DNA from: Flavobacterium panici | GTDB taxonomy: Bacteria; Bacteroidota; Bacteroidia; Flavobacteriales; Flavobacteriaceae | Length of the DNA stretch: 64,000 bases | NCBI RefSeq assembly: GCF_903819335.1 | Contig: NZ_CAIJDE010000056.1 | Location: forward strand, 1 to 64,000 | Direction of reading: 5' to 3' | Shown: piece by piece, positions 35,456 to 43,552 of the stretch | How the letters are laid out: each line of letters starts with the position of its first letter | How positions within the stretch are numbered: position 1 is the first letter of the stretch | Translations under genes and position numbers: made by a program | Notes under the pieces: generated by a model | The model's database searches: none | Told to the model about the DNA's origin: nothing | What the model saw: the letters and a program-made list of their open reading frames with translations, nothing else

Positions 35456-35923
35456 TTAATTGAGGTCTGATTTTTTTAACTCGATTATCTGCTGAATGTA
35501 TTGTATTAGGTTTTCTCTTTCTATCGAAAATTGAGCATTTTCACTTTCGGTGCGAAGGTATAAATCTGCAATAGTTTCGGCATCCATGTTTTTGTTTAGA
35601 TAATGATCCTGTGCATATTTTATGAGATTTTCTAAAAAAAGTTCTTTTTGTCTTCCTTTTTCCAGCGTTTCTTCATCGCCATTTTTTATTTTTTCAATTT
35701 CAGATTCCGGTAAATCAATAGTGAGGTACGTTATATCTACAGGAACTTTAGAAAGCATTTCGGGAGTAGTTTTTCCAGAACCATTGCAATAGGCGCAGGG
35801 AGCCGGAACCCATTTTAATAGTTTGTTTAAACGCCTGATATCATCCCAATCAACAAAACCTTTCCCAAGACATCTGGGACATTGTAAATTTGATTTTTTA
35901 AATAGGAAATTAAAAATGGACAT
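35456..35923 (-). CDS. CxxCxGxG zinc-binding protein (DnaJ-type Cys-rich)
   Basis: A 155-aa cytoplasmic protein. CPRCLGKG (about 14-21) and CAYCNGSG (about 42-49) form two half-sites of a DnaJ-like zinc centre. The remaining two-thirds is acidic and helical, with no J domain. It resembles small proteins often labelled DnaJ-like in Flavobacterium, but chaperone activity cannot be assumed. Single gene; function unknown. Confidence 0.7.
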   Translation of the reverse strand: MSIFNFLFKKSNLQCPRCLGKGFVDWDDIRRLNKLLKWVPAPCAYCNGSGKTTPEMLSKVPVDITYLTIDLPESEIEKIKNGDEETLEKGRQKELFLENLIKYAQDHYLNKNMDAETIADLYLRTESENAQFSIERENLIQYIQQIIELKKSDLN

Positions 35924-36201
35924 TTTCTAACAAATTATATTAACATTTCTTAGTACGCTAAGGTAATTATTTATGTAAGAAAATTATTTTGAATGTGAAT
36001 TTTTTTTGAAGAATAAGATTTCCTGAAATGAATTTATACTTTTTGAAATTTTGAAATAGCTGCTTTGTATGCAAAATTGAATTTTAAACATGGATATTAG
36101 ATAACCCATAAGTAAAAAATGTAGAAAACTGTTTTGAGCTTAATGTTATAAATTTGAATAAACATTTTTATAGAGACTATAACATAAAGTATACAATACA
36201 G

Positions 36202-36627
36202 ATGGAAAACATACACACAACCAAAATCCAAAATTTCTTTAGAGTTCTATTAGGGCTTTTTATGATTACAGCAGCGATAGGACATTTTACTTTTCAAAGA
36301 GCCGATTTTCAGGCACAGGTTCCAAATTGGGTTCCGCTGGACAAAGATCTTGTTGTAATTCTTTCCGGAGTTGTTGAAATAGCTTTAGGACTTAGTATGC
36401 TGTTTCTAACAAAATATAAAGTATTCGTAGGGATTGCACTGGCGGTGTTTTATGTATTGGTTTTTCCGGGTAATATCGCCCAATATTTAAACCAAACTCC
36501 CGCCTTTGGACTCGACACAGATCAAGCACGTTTAATAAGATTGTTTTTTCAGCCTGTTTTGATTTTCCTGACTTTGTGGTCGACTGGGGCGATTGGGTAT
36601 TTTAGAAAAGAAATTATTCAACACTAG
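36202..36627 (+). CDS. DoxX-like membrane protein
   Basis: A 141-aa protein with four membrane helices, starting at ATG 36202 (MENIHTTKIQNF); an in-frame TTG at 36154 would add 16 polar residues and is less likely. The loop FQRADFQAQVPNWVP and the helix VVILSGVVEIALGLSM match DoxX-family members. The role is unknown; relatives take part in thiol or oxidative stress. It is convergent with and overlaps the next gene by 14 bases. The 278 bp before it show nothing clear. Confidence 0.75.
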   Translation: MENIHTTKIQNFFRVLLGLFMITAAIGHFTFQRADFQAQVPNWVPLDKDLVVILSGVVEIALGLSMLFLTKYKVFVGIALAVFYVLVFPGNIAQYLNQTPAFGLDTDQARLIRLFFQPVLIFLTLWSTGAIGYFRKEIIQH

Positions 36628-37174
36628 AAATGCCGTATTTAATGTTGCTGTCTGCAAATATTGATTTTAGCATATCGTACTTTTCATTGCAATATTCGCC
36701 AATGCTAAATCTTTTATCGCTCGATTTGTAGTTATTACAGCCAAAACAAATTTCGAGGTAAGCGACAATTCGATTATTTGAATCGAGAAACATAATAGCA
36801 TTTCTTGGCATATAACACATCACTTCTGCATCTTCGTGAGGAAGTCTTGTATACGTGAAATTAAAAATAATATCAGATAATTTATTTATTTGCTCTGCAC
36901 TCAATACAGCAGTTTCATTGTAGAATTCAGATCTAAAAACATCTTTTCCCAATACAATTGAATTGATGTGTTTTATTAAACTTTGTCCGGGATATTCATC
37001 GGGTTTACCTTTAAAAGACACGATTTTAATTTGCTGAGATTCAGAGAAAGGAAAACGGAGTAATCTTTCTTTTTCTGAAATATTTTTTATTCTAATACAT
37101 TTCCCATTATCATAAGTAGATTGCGAAAAAGAATTTTGAACCAGTAAAAGTATTAGAAACAAAAAATTCCTCAT
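36614..37174 (-). CDS. exported hypothetical protein
   Basis: A 186-aa protein with a clear signal peptide (about 1-18, MRNFLFLILLLVQNSFSQ). The mature part is mixed alpha/beta with a CFGC pair near 145. No family is recognised. It overlaps the convergent DoxX-like gene by 14 bases. The 295-bp gap upstream (37175-37469) has no gene or hairpin that I could find. Confidence 0.6.
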   Translation of the reverse strand: MRNFLFLILLLVQNSFSQSTYDNGKCIRIKNISEKERLLRFPFSESQQIKIVSFKGKPDEYPGQSLIKHINSIVLGKDVFRSEFYNETAVLSAEQINKLSDIIFNFTYTRLPHEDAEVMCYMPRNAIMFLDSNNRIVAYLEICFGCNNYKSSDKRFSIGEYCNEKYDMLKSIFADSNIKYGISSVE

Positions 37175-37469
37175 TTTTTTTTAAATGTTTTTAAAACGAA
37201 AATAAAATTTATAAATGTAACTTTTGAGGTTTTTGAAGAATTTAAAAAACGGAGATAAAATAAGAGTTCAGGATCTCATTAAATTCCTTACTTGTTAAAA
37301 CAAAAAAATCTTTTTAGTGAGGTATTGGAAGTGTTTTATCTGATATAAATTGAAAGTCACTCATTAACCATTTAAAAGATTCTATTTGTGGCAAAATTGG
37401 TTTTAATAATTTAAATCGGTGTGAAAGTCTAGTTTATCTGTGTGTTCAATTATCCAATTCATTTGTTAA

Positions 37470-37922
37470 TTATTTAGCCTGAAAAGGTAGCATATAAGAG
37501 CTTCTTACGATTCTGTTATTTTGTTTTGCGGGAGTCCATTTCATAGCTTTTAGCGCTTTGGTAAATTCTTTTGTTAATTCAGGACTTTTACTGTTTAAAA
37601 CTTTAATGTCGCTTAAACGTCCGTTTTTTTCAATTATAAACTCAGCAAATACTTTTTGAGAACCTTGTTGTTCGAGTATTTCTTTACTGATTTTAATTTT
37701 ATTTTCGAGAAAAACAAAAATGGCCTTTTCACCACCCGGATATTCAGGATTTACTTCAACTTTACCAGCAATAAATACATCTTTATCATAATCAATTACG
37801 ACCTGATCTATTTTTTCATATTCGTCAACGGTTTTGGTTTCTTCGCGATTTACTTGGTTTTCGGTTTGGGCAAATGAAATTGTGGTGATTAGTAGTGTGA
37901 ATAATAAGATTAGGTTTTTCAT
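37470..37922 (-). CDS. exported TonB C-terminal-like protein
   Basis: A 150-aa protein from ATG 37922, the start of a good signal peptide (MKNLILLFTLLITTISFAQ); the frame stays open upstream to 38036 but gives no sensible N-terminus. The segment VNPEYPGGEKAIFVFLENKI and the ending IEKNGRLSDIKVLNSKSPEL match the TonB-C domain found in many Bacteroidota proteins. There is no membrane anchor, so it is not a canonical energy transducer; the partner is unknown. Confidence 0.78.
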   Translation of the reverse strand: MKNLILLFTLLITTISFAQTENQVNREETKTVDEYEKIDQVVIDYDKDVFIAGKVEVNPEYPGGEKAIFVFLENKIKISKEILEQQGSQKVFAEFIIEKNGRLSDIKVLNSKSPELTKEFTKALKAMKWTPAKQNNRIVRSSYMLPFQAK

Positions 37923-38367
37923 TTTTTTTTGGATTTTGGGGTTGTTTTTTGGTAATGCTAATGTAAGGATTTTGTGTTTTTGTGATGGGTTTTGCAGAAT
38001 AAAAAAAAACGTAAAAGTATAGTAAGGAATTTGCATTTTTTTATGCGAATTATTGAATCAGATGAATAGAAAGATATATTATTTCTAGTATAATGCAGAA
38101 TCTTGGTATCAATTTTTTTTCATTGTGATCATGATTAATTGGATTTCTATATTAAATATTAGGATAGGTAAACTATAAATTCTAGTTTATATTTTGAATA
38201 AGTTTAAACAGGTATTTATACTTGTGTGAGATTTTTTTAAAAGTTATATGTTTGTTGTCTAGAAAGTTATGGGTTGTGTTGGTGTTTATGATAAGCTAGT
38301 TTATATCATTTTATCAGCAACTTATATATAATTAATTTAAAGCTCATTATTAGCAATTCTATGTTTT
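37923..38367. other. AT-rich gap without genes
   Basis: 445 bp between two divergent genes. Very AT-rich, with runs of T and several short repeats, but no open frame of interest, no stable hairpin and no exact TAnnTTTG in a useful place. TATATTTT at 38188-38195 is the nearest -7-like match ahead of the plus-strand operon. Confidence 0.5.
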
Positions 38368-39858
38368 ATGAAAAATTGTATTGTACACAAAAATAGAGTA
38401 GATCTTTTAAAAAATCTTTTAATTATTTTTTTTTTAATGATAAATGGGTTTTGTTTTAGTCAGGATAATTTAAATGCAAAAGAAGTTATTGAATATAATT
38501 ACCAGACTAATAAATTTGATAAAGTTTTCCCATTTGATGAACCTTTTTCTATAAAAATTGTGTCTATACCTTCTAGAATTGGATGGATGGCGATGGATTT
38601 TTATGAATATGATTCAAAAAACGAGCAATCAAAACTAGTTAAACTTGTGACTACTATTGGTGATGATGTTAAGGCTTTTAAACCTTTAGAATGGGAAAGA
38701 GGTACACCTAAAGATACAACAGGACAGATTGTTGTTTTCCCTGGGTTAAAACCAAATAAAGAATATCTTGTTAGAATTAGAACAGGAAAAAAAGTAAAAT
38801 TAACCAGTTATCAAGAATCGGCTTTAGTTGCCGTATTAAAGAATAATAATGAAATTCAAGATATTATAAATAATACTGTCCGAAAATATCTTGACAAACC
38901 ATTTGAAATTGCAGATTTATCTAATTTAGGTATTAAACAGGCCGATTTCGAAAATTTAGCAAGGAGAGCTGTTTTAGAAGTTAATAAAAATTACGTATTA
39001 GAACCTATTGATCAGGTTCCCCATTTACAGAAATTAGCAGTTTTTATGAATAGTTTTAAGGAAATTGAAGATAAAACTACTGGAATGTTTCAAAATGCGG
39101 ATTCTAAAAATGGTAATTTTATAAGTGAAGGGAGTAAAGATAAGTATAAAGGATTGATTGAAGAATTTCAAAATAAGCTTAAAGAGATAGATTGGGCAAC
39201 AGTTCAGGATTTAAATGAATTGAAAGTTATAAAAGATAACATATTTGGACAATTTAGTTCTTTGTCACCGGTGCAAAAAGTACAGCAAAAAGGGGTAGAG
39301 GATTTCATTGAAGAAATTTTGCCTCAACGTGACGATTGGTTGAATGTAATTACAAAAAATACGATTGCTGAAAATACAAATGATATAGGAAATCTTAATA
39401 CTACCTATAGAACGGATTTTGTTAAAAACGCAAAATTATATGTAACACTTGATTTGGGAGTCGCTTATGTAGGTAATATTGACAGGGTATTATCATATTC
39501 AGGAGTTAATATTTATTTACGTCCAGTAAATAAAAATATTCCTTTGGAGAGATATAAAGGTTGGGAATGGATTAAAACGAGAACTTCATTTTTGATAGGT
39601 GTGACAATGAGTTCTATTGAAAAAGAAAATATGAGAAAAGGATTAATAGGGAACAGTGCTCTTGTTTTGGGGGCAGGATTGAGGCCGGTTCCCTTTATGA
39701 AAATTAATGGTGGTTGCATGATTTACTATAAATATTCTAATAATCCATTAATTAGTCAAGACAGGTATAAAACAGCATTTAGTCCTTTTGTATCATTATC
39801 TGTTGATCTTGATGCAAAATCATTATTCGGAGGAGTAGGAGAGGCAATTTTTAAATAA
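38368..39858 (+). CDS. exported protein with FnIII-like N-part and barrel-like C-part, unknown
   Basis: First gene of an unrecognised three-gene operon. 496 aa with a signal peptide (about 14-32, ending GFCFSQ). Residues 35-150 look like a beta-sandwich (VVFPGLKPNKEYLVRI recalls FnIII strands). The middle (150-345) is helical. The last 140 residues alternate in a way that suggests outer-membrane strands (LYVTLDLGVAYVGN, SALVLGAGLRPVPFMKING, FSPFVSLSVDLD). No family is recognised; the outer-membrane location is inference. The next gene starts 11 bases later. Confidence 0.7.
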   Translation: MKNCIVHKNRVDLLKNLLIIFFLMINGFCFSQDNLNAKEVIEYNYQTNKFDKVFPFDEPFSIKIVSIPSRIGWMAMDFYEYDSKNEQSKLVKLVTTIGDDVKAFKPLEWERGTPKDTTGQIVVFPGLKPNKEYLVRIRTGKKVKLTSYQESALVAVLKNNNEIQDIINNTVRKYLDKPFEIADLSNLGIKQADFENLARRAVLEVNKNYVLEPIDQVPHLQKLAVFMNSFKEIEDKTTGMFQNADSKNGNFISEGSKDKYKGLIEEFQNKLKEIDWATVQDLNELKVIKDNIFGQFSSLSPVQKVQQKGVEDFIEEILPQRDDWLNVITKNTIAENTNDIGNLNTTYRTDFVKNAKLYVTLDLGVAYVGNIDRVLSYSGVNIYLRPVNKNIPLERYKGWEWIKTRTSFLIGVTMSSIEKENMRKGLIGNSALVLGAGLRPVPFMKINGGCMIYYKYSNNPLISQDRYKTAFSPFVSLSVDLDAKSLFGGVGEAIFK

Positions 39859-39869
39859 ATAAATTAATT

Positions 39870-40223
39870 ATGGGAGTAGATGTATCAAAATTAACACCAT
39901 CGCCATCAGTATTACAGGCAGGTGTAACAAATGTAACGATGAGTTTTTATGGTATAGTTGATGCGGCAGAAGATAATGCTGTCAGCTTAAAATTATATGT
40001 AGATCCGTCATTACCGGTTTTTTTTATTGAAAAAGGTAACCAAAAGAAAGTACTAAGCATAAAAAAAACAATAAGTCATTCTGATTTGGCGATTTATACC
40101 TGGAATGTAGATATTGAAGTTGTTAACGCATCTCCTGAGCCTGTAGCCTGTAGTTTAAGATTAGAGGCCACTGATTCAAAAGGATATAAATCGAGTACAA
40201 ATTCTTTTTTTATTTATCATTAA
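39870..40223 (+). CDS. small Ig-like beta-sandwich protein without signal peptide
   Basis: Second gene of the operon. 117 aa with the regular strand pattern of an immunoglobulin-like domain (TNVTMSFYGIVDAA, VACSLRLEATDSKGYKSS). It starts MGVDVSKLTPSPSVLQAG, so there is no signal peptide although both neighbours are exported. It may remain in the cytoplasm or leave by another route. No family is recognised. Confidence 0.6.
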   Translation: MGVDVSKLTPSPSVLQAGVTNVTMSFYGIVDAAEDNAVSLKLYVDPSLPVFFIEKGNQKKVLSIKKTISHSDLAIYTWNVDIEVVNASPEPVACSLRLEATDSKGYKSSTNSFFIYH

Positions 40224-40240
40224 TCCAAAATCATAAAATT

Positions 40241-40963
40241 ATGATAAATCAATTTTATAAAGTTCTAAAAGCCATTCTTGTAATAGCAGTTTTTATTTCT
40301 TGTGACCGGCAAGATGATGAATTTGCAATAAATAATTCAAATGGATTTTTACCAGAATCTATTATACATTTTAAAAAAATTGATTTAGCAAATGTCGAAG
40401 CTGATGGGGTTTCTTATAGTACGGTTTCCATTCAAATAAATCCGGAAGCTAATATTGCAAACGAAAAAGTAGGTTTAAGTACAACTACAGGAAAGTTTGT
40501 AAATGGAAGAAAAACAGATACAATTACTGTTAATGCTTATGGAGTTGGTTATTTTACAATTACAAATGAAAAGCCTGAACGAGCTAGAATTACTGCAACT
40601 GTTAAATCATTCAGCATTGATACAATTGTAAATTTTCAGCCCGCATTACCTCATGATATATTAATCAGTGCCGATCATTTTGTAATAGAACCGGCTCAAA
40701 CGATAACAATTAGTGCTAGTTTAATAAGAGATTCTTTTAAAGGAAAGGTTAGTGATCCTATTAAAGTTTTTTATGATGTTACTCCTTTGACATCACAGCC
40801 TAATATACTAATATATCCAAATTTTGTAATGAGTTCTCAAGGGGTTTCAAATGCCATAATTAGTAACCCTTTTAACTTAACGGGTGATTTTAAAGTAAAT
40901 ATAAAAACTCTTTCTCCAGCTAAAGATACATTACGAAAATCAATGACATTTAGAATACAATAA
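40241..40963 (+). CDS. Ig-like lipoprotein, unknown
   Basis: Third gene of the operon, 17 bases after the second. 240 aa with a signal and lipobox ending at Cys22 (FISCDRQDD), so it is a lipoprotein. The mature part reads as two bacterial Ig-like domains: VEADGVSYSTVSIQINPEA (about 52-70) and a second starting near ISADHFVIEPAQTITISAS. Ig-like domains of this kind often bind polymers or partner proteins at the surface. The specific role is unknown. Confidence 0.65.
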   Translation: MINQFYKVLKAILVIAVFISCDRQDDEFAINNSNGFLPESIIHFKKIDLANVEADGVSYSTVSIQINPEANIANEKVGLSTTTGKFVNGRKTDTITVNAYGVGYFTITNEKPERARITATVKSFSIDTIVNFQPALPHDILISADHFVIEPAQTITISASLIRDSFKGKVSDPIKVFYDVTPLTSQPNILIYPNFVMSSQGVSNAIISNPFNLTGDFKVNIKTLSPAKDTLRKSMTFRIQ

Positions 40964-40995
40964 ACATGAATAAAAGATAAATCTACGTCCATTGA

Positions 40996-41709
40996 TCATT
41001 TAGTTACAAAACTATCCAATAAAATCTGATATTTCCTTCCAACAGGAATAATTTCCCCATTAGACATAGTAAGGTTTTTAAACGTAACAGCAGAGATTTT
41101 GTTTACGTTTACAATAAAAGAACGATGCACTTGAACAAAATTCGAGCTGTCAATTTCTGAGGCAATGCTCGAGAGCGAACCATAAACAATATGTGGCAAA
41201 TTAAGCTTCGTACAGTAAAGTTTCATGTAGTTGCCAAGACTTTCGATATAAATAATATCACAAAGCGGCATATCGATTGTTTGTCCGTTTAAGCGATACG
41301 AAAGGTTTTTTGTGCTGGTATTATTTTCTTTTTTCAGACTGTTGCCAGAAAAATAGGTTTTAGCTTTTTCAATTGCTTTGGCAAATTTATCGGGTGAAAT
41401 AGGTTTAAGCAGATAATCGATTGCATCATTTTGGTAAGCCGAAAGCGCAAAATCAGAATAAGCGGTTGTAACAATCGTGAGTGGACGATTAGGCTGGAGC
41501 TCCATTAATTCGACACCCGAAATTACAGGCATATTAATGTCCAGAAAAATAATATCATATTGGTTGGCATTAAGTAGTTTTAGGGCTTCCATGCCGCTAA
41601 AAGCGCTTCCGGAATGTTCCAGTTCGTCAAACTTTGAAATATGCGAGGCAAGCGCTTTGTGCGCCGGCGATTCGTCGTCGACTATAAGACAGCGGTAGGT
41701 AAGTGCCAT
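40996..41709 (-). CDS. LytTR response regulator
   Basis: A 237-aa two-component regulator. The receiver domain has acidic Asp12/13, phospho-acceptor Asp in DIIFLDINMPVISG (near 57) and Lys in YLLKPISPDKF. The LytTR DNA-binding domain (about 135-235) has IDMPLCDIIYIESLGNYMKL and FVQVHRSFIVNV. Its start overlaps the 3' end of the kinase gene by 28 bases, so the two form one unit. Direct repeats matching the LytTR site lie upstream of the kinase gene. Confidence 0.92.
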   Translation of the reverse strand: MALTYRCLIVDDESPAHKALASHISKFDELEHSGSAFSGMEALKLLNANQYDIIFLDINMPVISGVELMELQPNRPLTIVTTAYSDFALSAYQNDAIDYLLKPISPDKFAKAIEKAKTYFSGNSLKKENNTSTKNLSYRLNGQTIDMPLCDIIYIESLGNYMKLYCTKLNLPHIVYGSLSSIASEIDSSNFVQVHRSFIVNVNKISAVTFKNLTMSNGEIIPVGRKYQILLDSFVTK

Positions 41710-42680
41710 ATACTTAATTTTACAACAAACATATTTTTCTCTTTTTCGCAGCTTAAATTGTGCCTTAAACGGTAAACTTCCAATCGTCTTTTTAAATTTT
41801 CAATTCCAATTCTGGTTCCCGAAAGCCGTGATCCGGATTCGAGATAATTGTTCTTAATGGTAAAAGTCAAATTTCGTGATTTTACTTTTAAATCTAATTC
41901 AATAAAAGGCATTGGAGTTTCGGCAGAAAATTTAACCGCATTTTCTACCAAAGGTAAAAAGAATAAAGGCGGAATCTCAATTTCATCAAAATCACCTTCA
42001 AAATTCTGGGTAATATTTAAACGATCGTTTCTAAAAGAATAATATTCAATATATTTTTTTACGAAAGCAATTTCTTCGGCAACTAAAACATAATCCTTTT
42101 TAGTAGCTTCAATTTGATAACGCAGTAAATCTGAAAGATTCAGGATTCTGTCTGGAACTTTATCCGGTTCAGATAATGCTTCTCCATAAAGGTTATTCAT
42201 GGCATTCAATAAAAAATGCGGATTAAGCTGTTGTTTTAAAAACGAAAGTTCAGATTTGAAATTCATAATATCCTTATCAGCATCCATGATTTTTTTTGTA
42301 ATCACAACATGAATAAAATAGAAAAACATTCCGTTGATAAGCAGCGATAATATCTGCAGTGTTTTAAAATTTCCGAAACCAACTAAAGGAAAAAACCAAT
42401 TAATAAAAAAGTAAAAAGAAGTCCAATACGTTAAAAAAAGCAGAAAGAATATTTTGACCTTTTTTTTGAATAATAATCGTTTAATTATAAATAGATTAAA
42501 AACAGTAATCCAGAGAATACAAGGAAAATATCCTATTGCAATTTTAGTGATCATGTAACAAAAGTCATGACCAGCTAAACGAAGTTCATCATACACACAG
42601 GCAAAAATTACCATAAGTATGAAGGTATGCACGATGAGGTTTCTTAAGAAAAAGTTTTGGTAAATTTTGAGGATTTTCAT
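41682..42680 (-). CDS. LytS/YehU-type sensor histidine kinase
   Basis: A 332-aa membrane kinase. Four membrane helices fill about residues 10-140. They are followed by the His-kinase segment QQLNPHFLLNAMNNLYGEA, where His is the phospho-site, and an ATP-binding part with PLVENAVKFS and GTRIGIENLKRRLEVY. No periplasmic sensor domain is seen, so sensing is probably within the membrane part. It overlaps its response-regulator gene. Confidence 0.92.
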   Translation of the reverse strand: MKILKIYQNFFLRNLIVHTFILMVIFACVYDELRLAGHDFCYMITKIAIGYFPCILWITVFNLFIIKRLLFKKKVKIFFLLFLTYWTSFYFFINWFFPLVGFGNFKTLQILSLLINGMFFYFIHVVITKKIMDADKDIMNFKSELSFLKQQLNPHFLLNAMNNLYGEALSEPDKVPDRILNLSDLLRYQIEATKKDYVLVAEEIAFVKKYIEYYSFRNDRLNITQNFEGDFDEIEIPPLFFLPLVENAVKFSAETPMPFIELDLKVKSRNLTFTIKNNYLESGSRLSGTRIGIENLKRRLEVYRLRHNLSCEKEKNMFVVKLSIWHLPTAVL

Positions 42681-42740
42681 GAAGGCAAAAATAGTGTAAT
42701 ATTATAGTTCATAGCTATTTGAGGATACTATTTTATACAA

Positions 42741-42777
42741 ACGCCATTCGTATAAATGATACGCCGTTAGTATAAAT
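42741..42777. promoter_or_regulatory. LytTR-type direct repeats
   Basis: ACGCCATTCGTATAAAT (42741-42757) and ACGCCGTTAGTATAAAT (42761-42777) differ at two of 17 positions and are exactly 20 bp apart. Inside each is a near match to the LytTR binding consensus [TA][AC][CA]GTTN[AG][TG] (GCCGTTAGT, eight of nine; GCCATTCGT, seven of nine). They lie between the kinase gene and the divergent small gene at 42850. Confidence 0.6.
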
Positions 42778-42849
42778 ATTCTATTATAATAGGTAACTCT
42801 AAAGTATTTTTGACTTCGAATTTAATTATCCTCCAAAACCAAAAAAGAC

Positions 42850-43095
42850 ATGGATTTTATTTTGTCACAGCATTTTTTATTTAAAATGGAATTTAAAAAC
42901 CGTAGAATTTCCTTAAGTACAAAATCAAATACTGAAAGTTTTTACTTAAATTTAAACACCTCAAATTTAAAAGGCGTTTATGAGCTGAGTCAGTCGGAAT
43001 TTAAATCCGTCGCTGCCTACGATTATTGCTTTACGCCAGAATTAGAACATCTCATATCTTTTTCAACGAAATTAATCCCACAGTTTAAAAATTAA
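42850..43095 (+). CDS. small hypothetical protein
   Basis: An 81-aa soluble protein with no signal or membrane segment and no recognised family. It has an ATG start and lies 73 bases downstream of the LytTR-type repeats, so it could be a target of the neighbouring two-component system. A second small gene follows after ten bases. Confidence 0.5.
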   Translation: MDFILSQHFLFKMEFKNRRISLSTKSNTESFYLNLNTSNLKGVYELSQSEFKSVAAYDYCFTPELEHLISFSTKLIPQFKN

Positions 43096-43105
43096 ATAAA
43101 TAATT

Positions 43106-43318
43106 ATGGTTGTTGAAATTTTTAAAACAAACGTCTGCAAAGAATCAGACAAAAACTATGTCACTGCCGTTATCCAGACTCAGTTTCCGGATTATAAAAT
43201 CAATTTTGACCTTGAAGACTGCGACAAAATACTGCGTGTAGAAGGCGTAGAATTGCATTGCGATAATATTATCGATTACGTTAATTGTCTCGGTTATACC
43301 TGTATTCGTTTAGATTAA
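43106..43318 (+). CDS. small HMA-like ferredoxin-fold protein
   Basis: A 70-aa protein. VEIFKTNVCKESDKN, FPDYKINFDLEDCDKILRVEG and a final IDYVNCLGYTC follow the beta-alpha-beta-beta-alpha-beta pattern of heavy-metal-associated-like domains common in Bacteroidota. The usual CxxC metal motif is missing, so metal binding is doubtful. Probably in one transcript with the 81-aa gene. Function unknown. Confidence 0.65.
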   Translation: MVVEIFKTNVCKESDKNYVTAVIQTQFPDYKINFDLEDCDKILRVEGVELHCDNIIDYVNCLGYTCIRLD

Positions 43319-43538
43319 CATTTTATTAAACAAAACAGGTAGAAATACGTAGCTAAATCTATCAGTTTATAGATAGTTTTGCATAATATTTCATTCTAAA
43401 AATCAAAAAAATCAAATGATAAGTTTTATACTTTCGGTTTTCGTTTTTCTTTTAAAACAGTTTTGTTAGATAACTGTACGGTTTCTTGTAAATACTTTTT
43501 CCACTAGAGAAGGTTAATTCTATTTGGGCATTATTTTC

Positions 43539-43546
43539 TACATTTG
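43539..43546 (+). promoter_or_regulatory. -7 element close to the SulP start codon
   Basis: TACATTTG fits TAnnTTTG exactly and ends only six bases before the ATG at 43553. If used, the message would have almost no leader. No -33 TTG at the right distance. Confidence 0.4.
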
Positions 43547-43552
43547 TGCCTT

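Noticed and set aside
35233-35463. Open frame of 76 codons after the HTH gene
   Set aside because: Its GTG start lies inside the terminator hairpin at 35230-35274, and the sequence is basic and aromatic without any pattern of a folded protein.
37470-38036. Longer N-terminus (188 aa) for the TonB-C protein
   Set aside because: The extra 38 residues precede an excellent signal peptide that starts at ATG 37922, so the shorter form is chosen.
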